The position numbers and the translations under genes were made by a program. Positions 1 to 13,500 of a stretch of 64,000 bases of DNA are shown piece by piece (positions within the stretch are counted from its first letter, which is position 1; each line of letters opens with the position of its first letter). Below the pieces are notes generated by a model. That model made no database searches. It was not told the origin of the DNA and worked only from the letters and a program-made list of their open reading frames with translations. This DNA is from Zygaena filipendulae (Eukaryota; Arthropoda; Insecta; Lepidoptera; Zygaenidae), in contig OU015670.1 of the NCBI GenBank assembly GCA_907165275.2, forward strand, positions 2,321,501-2,385,500, written 5' to 3'.

Positions 1-523
1 CCCGCCGAATGGGGATGTGGACTACTTTTGAAAATCAAAATTCTAATTAGTCAGTCTTTTTTTGCTTTTTCAAATAAATTAAAATATACAGAGATAAAGC
101 GCATTAAAGTTTAGGGTGAGGGGCTCGTGACGTCACTAACCGCTAAAACCGCCATACAAACTGTCCGAATAGTGACGTCACGCGAAATTTCAACTCAATG
201 TATCGCCGCTATTTTTTGATTACGTAAAAAAAGAAAAAATAAGTGTCCAATATTTTTTAATAATCTACAAGACGGACTAAAAAATAAAAATTAGTCAACA
301 TGCCCATTGTTCCATACAAACTTTACAACCCCTTTTCATCCCCTTAGGGGTTGAATTTTCAAAAATCCCTTCTTATCGGATGCCTACGTCATACAAAGAA
401 CACACCGTCCAAGTTTCAGGTCTCCACGATCAGCGTTTTAGGCTGTGCGTTGATCCATCAGTCATTCAGGACAAAGCATTTTATATGTATAGATAGATAA
501 GATAAAATATAGCGTATGCTCAC
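1..523. other. Left edge: MITE copy and unclassified repeat
   Basis: Bases 8-308 are a full copy of the TGACGTCA-bearing MITE. Bases 309-470 contain another dispersed-looking block (cccttaggggttgaattttc). No terminal DCAF1 exon could be supported here, so it probably lies further left. Confidence 0.4.
8..308 (+). mobile_element. TGACGTCA-bearing MITE, copy 1
   Basis: Ends aatggggatgtggactactt and, inverted, aatgggcatgttgactaatt. The core carries two perfect TGACGTCA octamers at 128-135 and 173-180. This is the commonest MITE of the window. Confidence 0.75.
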
Positions 524-605
524 AATCCTCGTCGTTGTCTGGGCCCGTGTCGCTGCCGTCGTCGTTCTCGGAGCCGCCCGCCAGCTCCTCCTCCTCGTCC
601 TCCTC
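524..605 (-). CDS. DCAF1: DCAF1 exon 32: acidic C-terminal tail (penultimate or last exon seen)
   Basis: After acceptor gggcag the exon reads [20 protein letters not shown] and further acidic residues, matching the Glu/Asp-rich tail of the family. It ends GAT T|GTGAGC at 524. If this donor is used, the final exon lies to the left of the window. If it is not used, the frame runs 20 more codons to a stop at about 462. The acidic tail in human DCAF1 is the region that binds the tumour suppressor NF2/Merlin, so binding of a fly-type Merlin is possible by family inference. Confidence 0.85.
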
Positions 606-3600
606 CTGCCCACAACACCACACCATTAACAACCAGCCACTGACGCGCCACCCGCCACACGTACGGACGAGCAACAAACATATACCTAGCTATAAAGCTA
701 TCAAAGTAACAAAATAATAATAATGCTTGGGACATTATCACGCAGCGCCACCGGCGGGGCTAAGATGCGCAACACGATAAAATTTTATCGAGCCATTTTA
801 TCGATTCTCGTCGACATATTGTATCGTTTTATTGACGAGAATCGATAAAATGTCGACGAGAATCGCTAAAATGGCTCGATAAAATTTTATCGTGTTGCGC
901 ATCTTAGCCCCGCTGGTCACAAACTAAGCACTATACTGTTTTAACAGACTTTAAAAAGGAGGTTATTAATTCGGATGTTTATATACATATCTAATATATA
1001 TAAATCACGTGTCACGTTGTTTGTCCGCGATGGACTCCGAAACTACTGAACGGATTTTGATAAAATTTTGCAACCATTTATAATATGGTCCAACTTAAAA
1101 GATAGCATAGTTTTTATCCCGGAATTCCCTCGGGAACTGAAGGAAATAGAGTACTTTTTCCCCGCAACCTCCGCGGGAACTCCGAAATTACCGCGGATGA
1201 AATCGCGGGGGACAGCTAGTATATTTATATATTTTCGGGCATAACTCCGTCGCATATACACACATCAAAAGTGTCTAGGGATCAACATATATTTTTGCAA
1301 TAACTTTTCTCCTGATTGATATTAATTAAAATTTTCTTTAAGGATTCATCAAATAAAGTGTTTTCGTTTGTCACAGTAACGATAAACCAAGTCACCTTTG
1401 CATTAATAAAGAAATTTGCCATTTTCCTAATAAAGGGATTTTTGACATTTGAACCACTAACATTAAAGTTCGACAAAAAGACTGAAATAACAGTTTTCTT
1501 TAAAATTTTATTGGGTAACTTAAACAATTAATAATCCGTGTTTCTACCGCGAACACTAACAACACAAGAGCATCGGTTTGGCATACTCAAAATGAGTTCA
1601 TCCAAATCACGCTGTGGAATGGCCGCCCATGTTCGTTGCAACAACAAAAAAAGGTCTTCTTGCGACTGGATACCCTCCATATTCGGCAGAGCTCTTCTCT
1701 GTAGCATATCCCATGCATGCTCAATCGGGTTCAAGTCTGGCGACTGAGCAGGCCAGGGCAGGACATTGATGTTAGCTGCGGCGAGAGTCTGTCTTACAAG
1801 TCTTGCGGTGTGCGGTCGTGCATTATCATGCATTAACTGAAATAAGGGACCGATTTGCACTTGTAGAGGAACGATGAGGTCTGATACAATCGTCTCAGCA
1901 TAAATTTGAGCGTTGAGGTTGCCTCTGATCCAAATCAACTCAGTTCTTCCGCCGATCCAAATACCCGCCCATACCATGATGGTTCCACCACTATAAGGAT
2001 GGACTTCCTGGCAGGATTTTAATCGCTGTTGGCGTCCAGGGGTTCTCCAGTGTCGTATACGTCTTGTATCCGGTCTCATACCAAAACGACACTCATCAGA
2101 AAAGCACACGAAACACATCTCAATCTCAAGAAATCCGCATAAAAATGCTTGATCCCTAGACACTTTTGATGTGTGTAGATGGATTTGCAATTTTTGTCCG
2201 AAGGTTTATTCCGAAATGGTCCCATTTAAATTACATATTATGGAAATTCTTCGAAACTCATCATCGCCTGATGATGAGATGGAGACAGACAACGGAACTC
2301 TTGAAGTCGGTTTGTTATTTTTTTTTTGTTAAAATTTTGTTTGTGTTGTAAATACACACACATACTGACTGGCACACCATCGAACCCGCGACCCCGCACT
2401 CACCGCGTCGTCGTCGTGGTCCCGCTTGCGGCCCACGTCGTACACCTTGACGCACGACTCCTGCATGTGGTCGTAGTCGCCGAGGTTCTCCACCAGCGAG
2501 ATCTGCGTGCCCCAGCGCGACACGCTCAGCGAGTATATGCTGCGCTTCACGTCCACCGTCGCTGCAACACGCATACACACAGTCACACACACACGTAAAG
2601 ATAGTATTGTTATCTTTTTGTATTGTTACCAATGCCAATAACTGGTAGAAAATGCCGCAAGGCATTAAGTTAGCCATTTGTACCTTTTTGTGCAATAAAG
2701 AATGAATAAATAAATAAAAAATAAATAAATAAATAAAATTGAAGTGTCTGTTTATTAGAGATGCAACGGATATCCGTTCGCTATCCGGTATCCGACCTAT
2801 CCGGCCATTATTTTACTATCCGGCCGAATACCGGATAGTTGCGCACTATCCGGCTGGATACCGAACGGTGATTCTGTTTGGTATTTAACTTTGAAAAATG
2901 GTAAGTATGAGTTCACAATTAAAAACTTATCTATTCAGCAAAATAGGCGGGCGCACGTGTACTGCATACGAAATAGTTCCGTACACTGACCTAAAAAAAC
3001 TCGTTTCTTGCCTAGAAAACGGTCCGCGCGAAGCTGCAATACGTAAACAGGTGCGGCCGGATACCGGATATTCGGCCGGTGATCAGGCCGAATATCCGGT
3101 ATCCGGCCAAACAACTATCCGTCTCTACTTTTTAAAATGTAATTAAAAATTAACAGATTTTCAATAAATGCATATGAAAACGTAAACCTTTTTTTTTCCT
3201 CTGTCTGTCTGTTTGTTCCGGCTAATCTCTGAAACAGCTGAACTGATTTGAACAGGATTCGGAGGACCGACAGATACGTAATGCTATAAGGAGTAACTTA
3301 AGCTACTTTTATTTTAGAAAAAAATGGTTACTGCGGAAATTCCGTCACTCACGCGGGTGGAACCGCGGGGCACATGTAGCATATTGTATATACGACTGGC
3401 TGCGGTTGCAACCGCGTCAATAGAGATGTTGACTACTATTGAAAATCAAAATTCTAATTAGTCCGTCAGTTAGAAAATAAAAAAACAATAGACACGTATT
3501 TTTTGCTTTTTTAAATAAATTAAAATATACAGAGATAAAGCGTATTAAAGTTTAGGGTGAAGGGGTCGTGACGTCACTAACCGCAAAACCGCCATACAAA

Positions 3601-6600
3601 CTGTCAGAATAGTGACTTCACGCGAAATTTCAACTCAATATATCGCCGTTATTTTTTGATTAAGTAAAAAAAGAAAAAATACGTGTCCAATATTTTTTAA
3701 TAATCTACAAGACGGACTAAAAAATAAAAATTAGTCAACATGCCCATTCCGGAGTTCCCACGGGAAATCTACGTTCTTTTCTATACAAAAGACTGATATA
3801 TATTTCTTCAAATGCACATTGCGAATCTAAACATCTTTTTTTGTCGGCCCATTTCACCATTTCACTAGCTAATTGGAGCACCTACCTATACTCGAGTAGT
3901 CGTACGGGTCGAGCGTCTTGAAGCTGGTGTCGAACTGCGTGCGCTCCTCCGAGTCCTGGTCGGAGCACACCGCGTATATCGCCGTGCACGTCGGGTTAAA
4001 TATTACCTGCGAACAAGCAAACACGCAAACATACTGTAAGTATATAAGGTCATCCAAAATAAGCTGCAAAAGGCTAGTTTCCAAAATTTTTTTTTTAGTC
4101 CGTTTTGTAGATTATTAAAAAATATTGGACACGTATTTTTTTTTTTTATGTAACCAAAAAATAACGGAGATATATCAAGTCGAAATTTCACATGACGTCA
4201 CGCCTCGCTACAGTTTGTTCGCACGTTATAGCGAGCTGTGACATCACGAGTCCCCCACCCTAAACTTTAATGCGCTTTATCTATGCATATTTCCATTATT
4301 TTAAAAAAGCAAAAAATACGTGTCTTTTATTTTTTTATTATCTAACTGACGGACTAAATAGAATTTCGATTTTTTTACCCAGGAAACTAGCCTAATATTT
4401 ATACGATTGAAAGTATACATTGTTATAAACATGTTCATAAAATAAAAAAATAAAAAAGTTTTTTCAAACCAAATTAATCAATCGAAAAGAAAACAACCTG
4501 TGAAGGCGCTTGCCGCTCAATCGCTTGTACACACACATTGCCGGTATCTTAAGATCAATGACCTGAATAGTATTCGACCAGATGATGCATCGCTCACTGT
4601 GTACGTGACGCGTGCCTTGCCTTGTACACGCAATTAGTGAGCTACGTGTATTGTGTACCTTATTATAAATGTAGTTATTAGCTACAGAATGGTATTTTTT
4701 CAATGAATTTATTTTCCTCATAATCTATCCATATCCTTTATTTTTATTGCCGCTGACGCATGACGCGCTGAAAAATTTTATGAAAAGATCGTTCACTCCT
4801 ATATAAATTTTCGTTTGTTTGGGGTTTTCTTTGCGATTTATTTATTTATATTTTACCCTTAAATAGAGCATGTACTATTGGTAGATACTAAATCATACAA
4901 TATAATACATGATTCAGGATAATCTTAGTATAGCATAACCTCAAAAAATTTATATATTTTTAAGTTTATTTTTTAGTTTTACTGTCGACCATGCTATAAC
5001 CTCTACCCAGCCTCTGTCTCACCTCGGACTTGTCGAGCGTGGGCACCGTGCGCAGCAGGTGGAACGTGCGCAGGTCCCACACCTCCGTGTTGGATATCAC
5101 CTGTGACCGAATGATCAATAATATATTATTTATTTGTTTTATATTTAACTAGCCGTCCCCGGCGGTTTCACTTAAGGTAATTTCGGAGTTTCCGTGACAA
5201 TTTCAGGATAAAAAGTATTCCATGTCATTCAGGACTACCGTAGCTTCCTATAGGTGAAATAATTTTCAAAATCGGTTCAGTAGAACCAGAGATTACCCCC
5301 TATAACGTCACAAACTAACAATTCACAAATTCACAAACTTTAGCTCTTTATATAGCTCTGCGCCCGGCGGTTTCACCCGCGGTAATTTTGAAGTTCCCGG
5401 TAATTTTGAAGTTCCCGCGGGAATCCCGGGATAAAAAGTACCCTATGTCCTTCTCTGTACCCCTGACAACGTGCATGCCAAATTTCATACAAATCCTTTC
5501 AGCCATTTTTGCGTGATTGAGTAACAAACATCCAAACATCTAAACATCCAACATCTAAACATCCAAACATCCACACTTTCACATTTATAATATTAGTAGG
5601 AAGTAGAATTAGTATAGATAGATTAGAACAAATAACATGAAATCTAGTTTGTTCATTATACCGACCCAAGGCCCAAGACTCTCTTGCATACAGTATCACA
5701 AAACCTCAAGTATGTCGTCATTATCTTCAGCACCCTTTTTTTTGTTTTTTTTTCTATCTTCAGCACCTGTATAACCGTATAACCACGTACCTCCAGCCCG
5801 TTGGGGTGGAACACGCCGCTGTGCGTCTGGTTGAGTTTGTCGAACTTGTGGATCTCTTTGCCTGTGTTCACGTCCCAAAGGACGCCGTCTGGAACGAACA
5901 TAGCAAAAAGAAAAATAAATTATTTGGTGACAACAAGTATTTCTTCAGACCTAGTTAAAGAGGTTATTTAAAAAATGTACATATATAATATTCCTTAAAA
6001 TTAAATCAAAGCCTCTGAAATTATAAAGTATCAGCTGTTCCCCGCGGTTGGTTGCACCCGTAGTAATTACAGAGTTCCCGCGGGAATTCCAGACTACAAT
6101 ATAGCCTATGTTACTCAGGGATAATGTAGCATTCTAATGGTGAAAGAATTTTTAAAATCGGTCCAGTGGTTTTTGAGTTAAATCGTAACAAACAAACAAA
6201 CAAAAAAATCAAATCTTTCCTCTTTATAATATTAGTATAGATTAGCATAGAGTATAGACCAAGATTAAAGAGTTCCCATTGTCGCGGCGAGCGGCGGAGA
6301 GTTCTAAATTCCAGTTGATATTGTCCGACACACGGCAGGAACAGCCCACAATGCTACCACCGCTCGCCGCTGCGCCGTACGAGCAGTGTGTGGTGTTTGG
6401 TGAGCAGTGTGTGGTGTGTGGTGAGCAGTGTGTGGTGTGTGGTGAGCAGTGTGTGATGTGTGGCGAGCAGTGTGCGCTGTGTGGTGAGCAGCGTACGGTG
6501 TGTGGTGAGCAGTGTGTGGTGCGGTGTGCAGCTGACTGACCGGAGAGCACCAGCTCGTCGGTGGGGTTGAAGGTGGCGCGGTTCTTCGCGTACTGGTTGC

Positions 6601-9170
6601 TAAGGGTGGGCGAGAGCGTGAGCAGCTCGCGGCCGGTGCGCGTATCGAAGATGGTGGCGGTCTCCTCTTTAGTGCCTATGATGCGGTCGTCGCTCAGCTT
6701 GGAGAACTCCACGTACTCCTCGTCATCCAGCTGGAACCTGTATTGTTATACTATGTTTGAAACTGGATTATACTGAACACATAACACGTTTAGTCGGATA
6801 TTAAACACGAAGGTATTTCCCGTGGGAATTCCGGGATAAAAAGTACTATGTCCTATTCTGTACCCCTGAGAAAGTGCATGCCAAATTTCATCCAAACCCG
6901 TTCAGCCGGTTCTGCGTGATTGAGTAACAAACATGTAAACGTCCAAACATCTACACTTTCACATTTGTAATATTAGTAGGATTGGTGCGACTTTTTGAAG
7001 TGTCCGTGTAGCATTCATACTCACATCTGCTCGAACTCCTTCATGTTCCAGAGCGCGGAGAGCGGCCGCCACGAGGTGGTCGCGGACGCGAGCAGCAGCG
7101 ACCCGTCGCGACTCGCCTGCACACACGCACACACACACACACACATAAACACACAATGAGTAATAATCATATATATACAAAACTATTGGCTCTATTGCAA
7201 CTAAGCAGGAAAAAAACAGGATATTTTTGGATTTTTCACCCGCGATATTTTTGGAGTTCCCGTGGGCATTCCAGGATGACAAGTAGTTGTTGTAGGTACT
7301 TGTTGTACAAACAAGCCAAAAAAAGTTGAATTTTCTCTCTTTATAATATTAGTACAGATAAACAACGTAGCCCGCGTTTCCTCTTAACAGCTCCCTCTAA
7401 GTTGACAATCTGTATCTAATCGATAACGCACATAAAATTAAGGAACGGAAACGTGCAGGTCACGCGAAACTGGACTTTTGATATGATTTGACACGACGAT
7501 TCCATTTCTTAGTTTTCTATGCGTTAACAATTTTTTCATACCACCTGCTCGATAATGTCCAATTACATATTACGCAATCTCAACGTAAAACAAGGCATTA
7601 CATCCCAACCCAAGAGAGGGAGGTAATGTTGTATGAAACTCCCAAGGGAGTACAGTGATTTGAGTTTGGAACGTTATTTGTAGGAAAACTTTTAGCATTT
7701 TGTTTTTTTTTATGTGATCTGCCTGTGGTGGCCAGTTCTATTTTCGAATAAATCGTCTGCCTGTGTAAAGAGGGTTTATGTCTCGCAGTAGGTGTGAAAA
7801 CTAGAGTATGCACCTCGAGGATAAAGCCTGTCTTCGTCACGGGCAGCTTAAACCCCTCGCTAACTCAGGACTCTACATAACTTGTTAGCTTGTCAATTCG
7901 GCTCAGGGGGCAGTTGTGCCTTGTATGTCGGTACTCACCTGCATGTGGTATATGTAGGACTCGTGCACCTGGTACGAGGTCTCCTCGGCGCCGGTGAACA
8001 TGTTGAATATCCGGATGTCGCCCGACGACGTCGCCGCCAGCAGCTGGTGCTGCGTCGGCTGCCGGGGCGATATGCGGTCAGTGCTCGTTGAATGTGACGT
8101 CACCGCGTGGGTGATAGGGCGGGGCGGGGCGTGGCGGGTGTCGGGGCGGGGCGTGACGGGTGACGGGGCAGGTGACGGGGTAGGGAGTGGCGGGTGGTGG
8201 GGCGGAGCGTGGCGGGTGACGGGGCGGGGCGTGATGGATGACGGAGTGGGGCGTGATAGGTGATGAGGATGGCTGTGGCGGGTGACGAAGTGGGTTATAA
8301 TGGGTAAAGGACTAAGGCGTAATATGTAACGAGGCGGGGCGGTGAAGGATAAACGGTTAGAGCATGATGAGTGAAGTGGGGGGGGAGACGGGATGGGGCA
8401 TAATGGGTGACAGGGTGAGATGGTAATGGGTGATGCAGTTTTGGGGTGTTGAATGGTGAGATGGGACGTGATGGTCAACGAAATGGAGCGTGATAGTCAA
8501 CTGGTGACGTAATTGGATATAATAGGATAGGATATATATAATAGGATATAACAGGTGTCTGGGTGGGGCCGGGGGCGTGATAGGGTAGGGTGGTGAGGGG
8601 TGATGAGTGACGTGCTGGTGATGGTGGACAACACTCACGTGGAATATGGTGTGCGTGAAATAGACGGCGTCGTCGTGCAGCCGCAGCGTGCGCACGGGCG
8701 CGAAGTGCGCGTGCGCGAGGCGCGCGTGCAGGCGCACCGGCGGCCGCGCCAGGCCCGCGCCCGCGCCCAGCTCGCGGCGCAGCACGCGCGCCGTCACGCT
8801 GGCCGGCTCGCCGCCCGCGCCCGCGCCCAGCCCCCACAGCGACCATGCGCCCGCCGACCGCGGCCCCGGGCACGCGTGCGGCCTGATATGTGTACACACT
8901 TTTGTCTATTCACCCGCGTTAATTTTGTAATTCCTTGGGAACTCCTTGTATCGACACGTAAATCACCCAATTCGAAGGTCTATGCTAAATAGGTAGTTGC
9001 TGTTACATAGGTATTACGACGTTCAGGGATACTGTAAATTCTTACAAATAATTTCGACTCTCTGTCAGTCTTTTGTTCTTGTGCTGTTGTGGGAAGAAGA
9101 GACACGCGTCATGCGCGCGTGCGTTTGCGTGTGTGTGCGTGTGCGTGTGCGTGTGTGTGTGCGTGTGCGT

Positions 9171-9215
<45 letters not shown>

Positions 9216-9293
9216 TGCGTGCGTGTGATGTGTGTGTGCGCGTGTGTGTGCGCGTGTGTGTGTGTGTGTGAGTGCGTGCGCATGTGTGTGCGC

Positions 9294-9330
<37 letters not shown>

Positions 9331-10167
9331 CACTCGAACAGATTGAACTGCGGACACGTGACGACGGGGTTCTTGCAGAGCGCGTGCTGGTTGTAGAGGT
9401 ACTCCGTGATGATGGAGTGCAGCGTGACGCGGTGCGGCGGCGCCGCGGGCGGCTCGGGCAGGCCCGCGCCCGCCTTCTTGGCGAGCGAGCGCCGCTCCGC
9501 GCCGCCGGCGCCCCCGCCGCAGGGGGGCGTGCACGTCGGGGTGGCGCCCGCCGGCCCGGGGGTCTGCACGCGTCTGCCGAACGGACGATTAAATTATAAA
9601 GAGGTAAAGTTTGTGAGTTTGTGAATTGTGAGTTTGTAGGGGGTCTTTGGATCTATCATCTACTGTACCGATTCAGAAAATTCTTTTACCAATAGAATGC
9701 TACAGTGTTCCTGAATGTGATAGGGTATGTCTTATCCCGGAATTCGCGCAGGAACTCCGAAATTACCGCGAGGGAACAGCTTGTTGTAAATAAGTGTCTC
9801 GGGATGGATTAAAAATTTTTTTACCCCCTACAAGCTAACAAAGATCAAGTGCAATGTACATAATTCATGCATGCTACAGGTCATGATACAGGATACCTCG
9901 CAGATACAGAGTATGTGGTGGGGAGGATTAACTAGCGACGAGTGACAAGCGATGGTGTCATCGCCATTTTATGTTTGCAGAGCAGGGGGGGGGGTCGCTT
10001 TTTTACGTAGCCTTGAGCCGTTAAGCCGTGAAAGCGTAACAAAGAAACAAACAAACTCACTTTCGCATTTATAATATTGGTTAGGATTGTTAATTTGTCA
10101 CCGTCGGGCCTCGGTTACCTCAGTTTGATGACGTGCGGCGTCGGGTTGTCGTCGCCGGCGGCGGGCT

Positions 10168-10198
<31 letters not shown>

Positions 10199-10514
10199 GC
10201 TGTCGCGCTGCAGCGAGCCCACGCTGTTCGCGCGGGACACGCACATCCGGGGCTGGGGGGGGGCGAGACGGTACAACGTCACACGTGGATAACGTGCACG
10301 GCTGGCGGTGCGTGCGACTGTGTGGGCGTATCTGTGAGTGTATATCTTTGCGTGTATACATGTGCGTGTGTATGTGCGTCTGTTTGTGTCTGTGTGTATA
10401 TATGAGAGTGTGTGTGTGTGTGTATATATGCGAGTGTGTGTGTGTGTGTGTGAGTGTGTGTGTGTGTGTGCGTGTATGTGTCAATGTGTGTATCCGTATG
10501 ACTTTATGTGTGTG

Positions 10515-10549
<35 letters not shown>

Positions 10550-13500
10550 GTCCGTATGACTTTATGTGTGCGTGCGTGTGTGTGTGTGTGTGTGTGTGCG
10601 TGTGCGTGCGTGTGTGAGCGTCTTCCTCGGGCTCTCTGTCTCTCTCAGTGTGTGTGAGTGTTTCTCGCTCTCTCTCTCTCTCTCTATCGCTCTCCTTTTC
10701 CCTCAATCTCTGCGGGTGTGTGTGTGTAGACACGTGTCCCTCTGTATCCCTCAGTAGTGTTGCGCGCGGTGCTCACCCGGAGCGGCGTGGAGGGCGTGTA
10801 GACGGTGGGCGGCGGCGGCGGCGGCGCGCTGCGCTCGGGCGGGCCGGGCGGCGGCGGCGGCAGGCCCGCCTCGCGCTGCAGCGCCGCCGCGCTGGCGCCG
10901 AGCCCGCGCGCGCTCAGGTGCGCCGCGATCAGCTGCAGCAGCTGGCGCTCGTTGTAGTTGATGCGCGTCTGCGCCACCACGTTCGCCTGCCGACACCGCA
11001 CAATGAACACAACGTTAACGCAGTGGGCCCTTATTCGCTATGACCATAAGAGCCAACCCACACGGTGCGGTGCGGCTCAGGTCAGGCGCCTGAGCGGCGC
11101 CGCTGCGGTATATTACATACAAAAATGCGTTGCGGCGCTCGCTTCGGAGTCGAGACGAGGCGGGGAGGGGAGTAAGCGGCTCGCTGTTGTTTGTCCTGTT
11201 CTGTCACGTAGCGATGGGCATGCCTACTCTTTTTGTCGCCGCTGCGGCGCCGCGCTGCCCGTGTGGTCGCCAGTACGACGAAATGCTTTGGGCTGCGGCG
11301 CCGCACCGCATCGTGTGGGTTGGCACTAACGCGTCGCGTTTAAGATAACGCGCACCGAAAATTGTTTTTCCCTCATGCTCAAAGACTTTCGCTTAGAAAA
11401 GATACATTTGCATCTCATGGCATACGGTAACTAATAACTAATTAACTTCTAATATTTTGGCGTTTGTAACGTTCGGGACTGTGTATCAGAAATATGTGAT
11501 CACGTTCAACGGTCGTTGTATCTTATTGCAACAACTGACAAAAGTGTTTACATAATATTTTTGAATATTTTTGACACGTGAAAATTGCAGCAACATACTC
11601 CGCCGTTGCCGGCGTGCTAATGAGATCTTAACAAAGAATATAATTTTGTTTAATTAATGAATAGTAAAATTTAGCATGTCAACGCTGATTAAATCAACAG
11701 TAAAAGTCAGCTAACCGCCGCACTCAGAGTCGACTTTAATGATTACTTAGTTAAGTATATTTTTAAAACAAAACTGCCGCAATCAGAGACGTTCAGTAAA
11801 TTAATGATAATTGGCATTTAATCAGATATAACTTAATTAGTTAAATTCCAATTAACATTAATTAATTAAACTCGTCTGATTGCGGCAGTTTTGTATTAAA
11901 AATCTATACTTAACTAAGTAAGCATTAAAGTCGACTCTGAGTGCGGCGGTAAGAGAGGATTTTGCTAAAATAAACCGTAGCGTTGTCGGTTGGCGTCGCG
12001 GCGCGCGCACCTTGTGTATGTTGGCGAGCGAGGACTCGAACTCGGCGCCCATGCGGCGGCTCTTGCCCGACACGCGCTCCAGCAGCTCCAGCGCGTACTT
12101 CTGGAACATCACGTGCTCCTGCCGCTTCTCCTGCAGGATCGGGTCGCGCATCAGCACTGCAACCACACGCCACCATGTAATCCTAAATTAATGTCCTTAA
12201 ATGCGAACCTTGTTACCTTTCACGCCACTATTCAAGCGATCAATGTGAAATTTTGCATAAACGTTGTCAGGGGTACAGATAAGGACATAGGTTGCTTCGT
12301 ATACCTCCCCACTCACCCCCCAAGTTCCCTATACTTAGAGCGAGATGTCACTCTTACCCAGTCAACCCCCCCCCCCCCCCTACGTTCCCTGTACCGGCGA
12401 GATGTCACTCTTCCCCTGTCTATCCCCCCGCCCTAGATACCTACCTGCGGGTGTCACTCTTCCCCTGTCTAACCCGCCCACTCCCCCCGGCTCGTACCCT
12501 GTACCTGAGAGGTGTCACTCTTCCCCTGTCTAACCCTCCCCCCACTCCCCCGGCTCGTACCCCGTACCTGCAAGGTATCACTCTTCCCCTGTCTATCCCC
12601 CCGCCCCACGTACCCTGCACCTGCGAGGTGTCACTCTTCCCCTGTCTAACCCTCCCCCCACTCCCCCGGCTCGTACCCCGTACCTGCAAGGTATCACTCT
12701 TCCCCTGTCGCCCCCCACTTCCCCCGGCCCGTACCCTGTATCTGCGAAGTGGTGAACAGCGGCAGCTTGGAGATGATCTGGCGGACGGTGGGGCAGCGCG
12801 CCAGCCCGGCCAGCGCGCGGCACGCCAGCCCGCGCAGCCGGTCCGCGTCCGTGATCGGCGACTTGATCATCATCAGCGACAGCAACACCTACAACACAGC
12901 ACCACACACACACACACACACACACGTCGTTTAGGGTCGGGGCTCGTGACGTCATTAACCGCTATAAGGCCCCCATATCTACAAACTGCACCGGATAGTG
13001 ACGTCACGCGAAATTTCAACTCAATGTATCGCCGTTATTTATGATTACGTAAAAAAAGAAAAAATACCCGTACAATATTTTTAATGGGCATGTTGACTAA
13101 TTTTTATTTTTTAGTCCGTCTTGTAGATTAATAAAAAATATTGGACACGTATTTTTCTTTTTTACGTAATCAAAAAATAACAGCGATACATTGAGTTGAA
13201 ATTTCGCGTGACGTCACTAACTAGTGCAGTTTGTATGGCGGCTTGTAGCGGTAAGTGACGTCGCGAGCCCCCACCCTAAACTGTAATGCGTGTCTAATGA
13301 TTTTTAATTTTCTAAAAGACGAACTAATTAAAATTTCGATTTTCAAAAGTTGCCAACATAGCTATTTTGTAAAAAAAATTACTAAAAATTCAGGTAATCA
13401 TTAAAACGACTGCGAGTGCGGCCGATTGCGTACGTATTAGCAGGGGCGCTTCTCACCATGATCCCGTTGTTGGTGCGCACGCTCTCCCACACCTTCTGTA

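Noticed and set aside
462..523. Read-through C-terminus of DCAF1 ending at 462
   Set aside because: Possible, but the added residues are hydrophobic and unlike the acidic tail, and a consensus-like GTGAGC donor precedes them, so splicing to an exon outside the window is preferred.
8357..8899. 180-aa ORF reading beyond DCAF1 exon 24
   Set aside because: Only 8639-8882 is coding; the rest is intron minisatellite reading through a consensus GTGAGT donor.
9065..9599. Long ORFs of alternating Cys/Val or His/Thr on both strands
   Set aside because: They are translations of the TG/CA microsatellite next to DCAF1 exon 23; no start, domain or codon bias supports them. The same applies at 10098-10733, 23180-23506 and 41522-41857.
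12292..13044. 250-aa plus-strand ORF rich in Pro and Cys
   Set aside because: It is the complement of the splice-donor minisatellite and DCAF1 exon 19.
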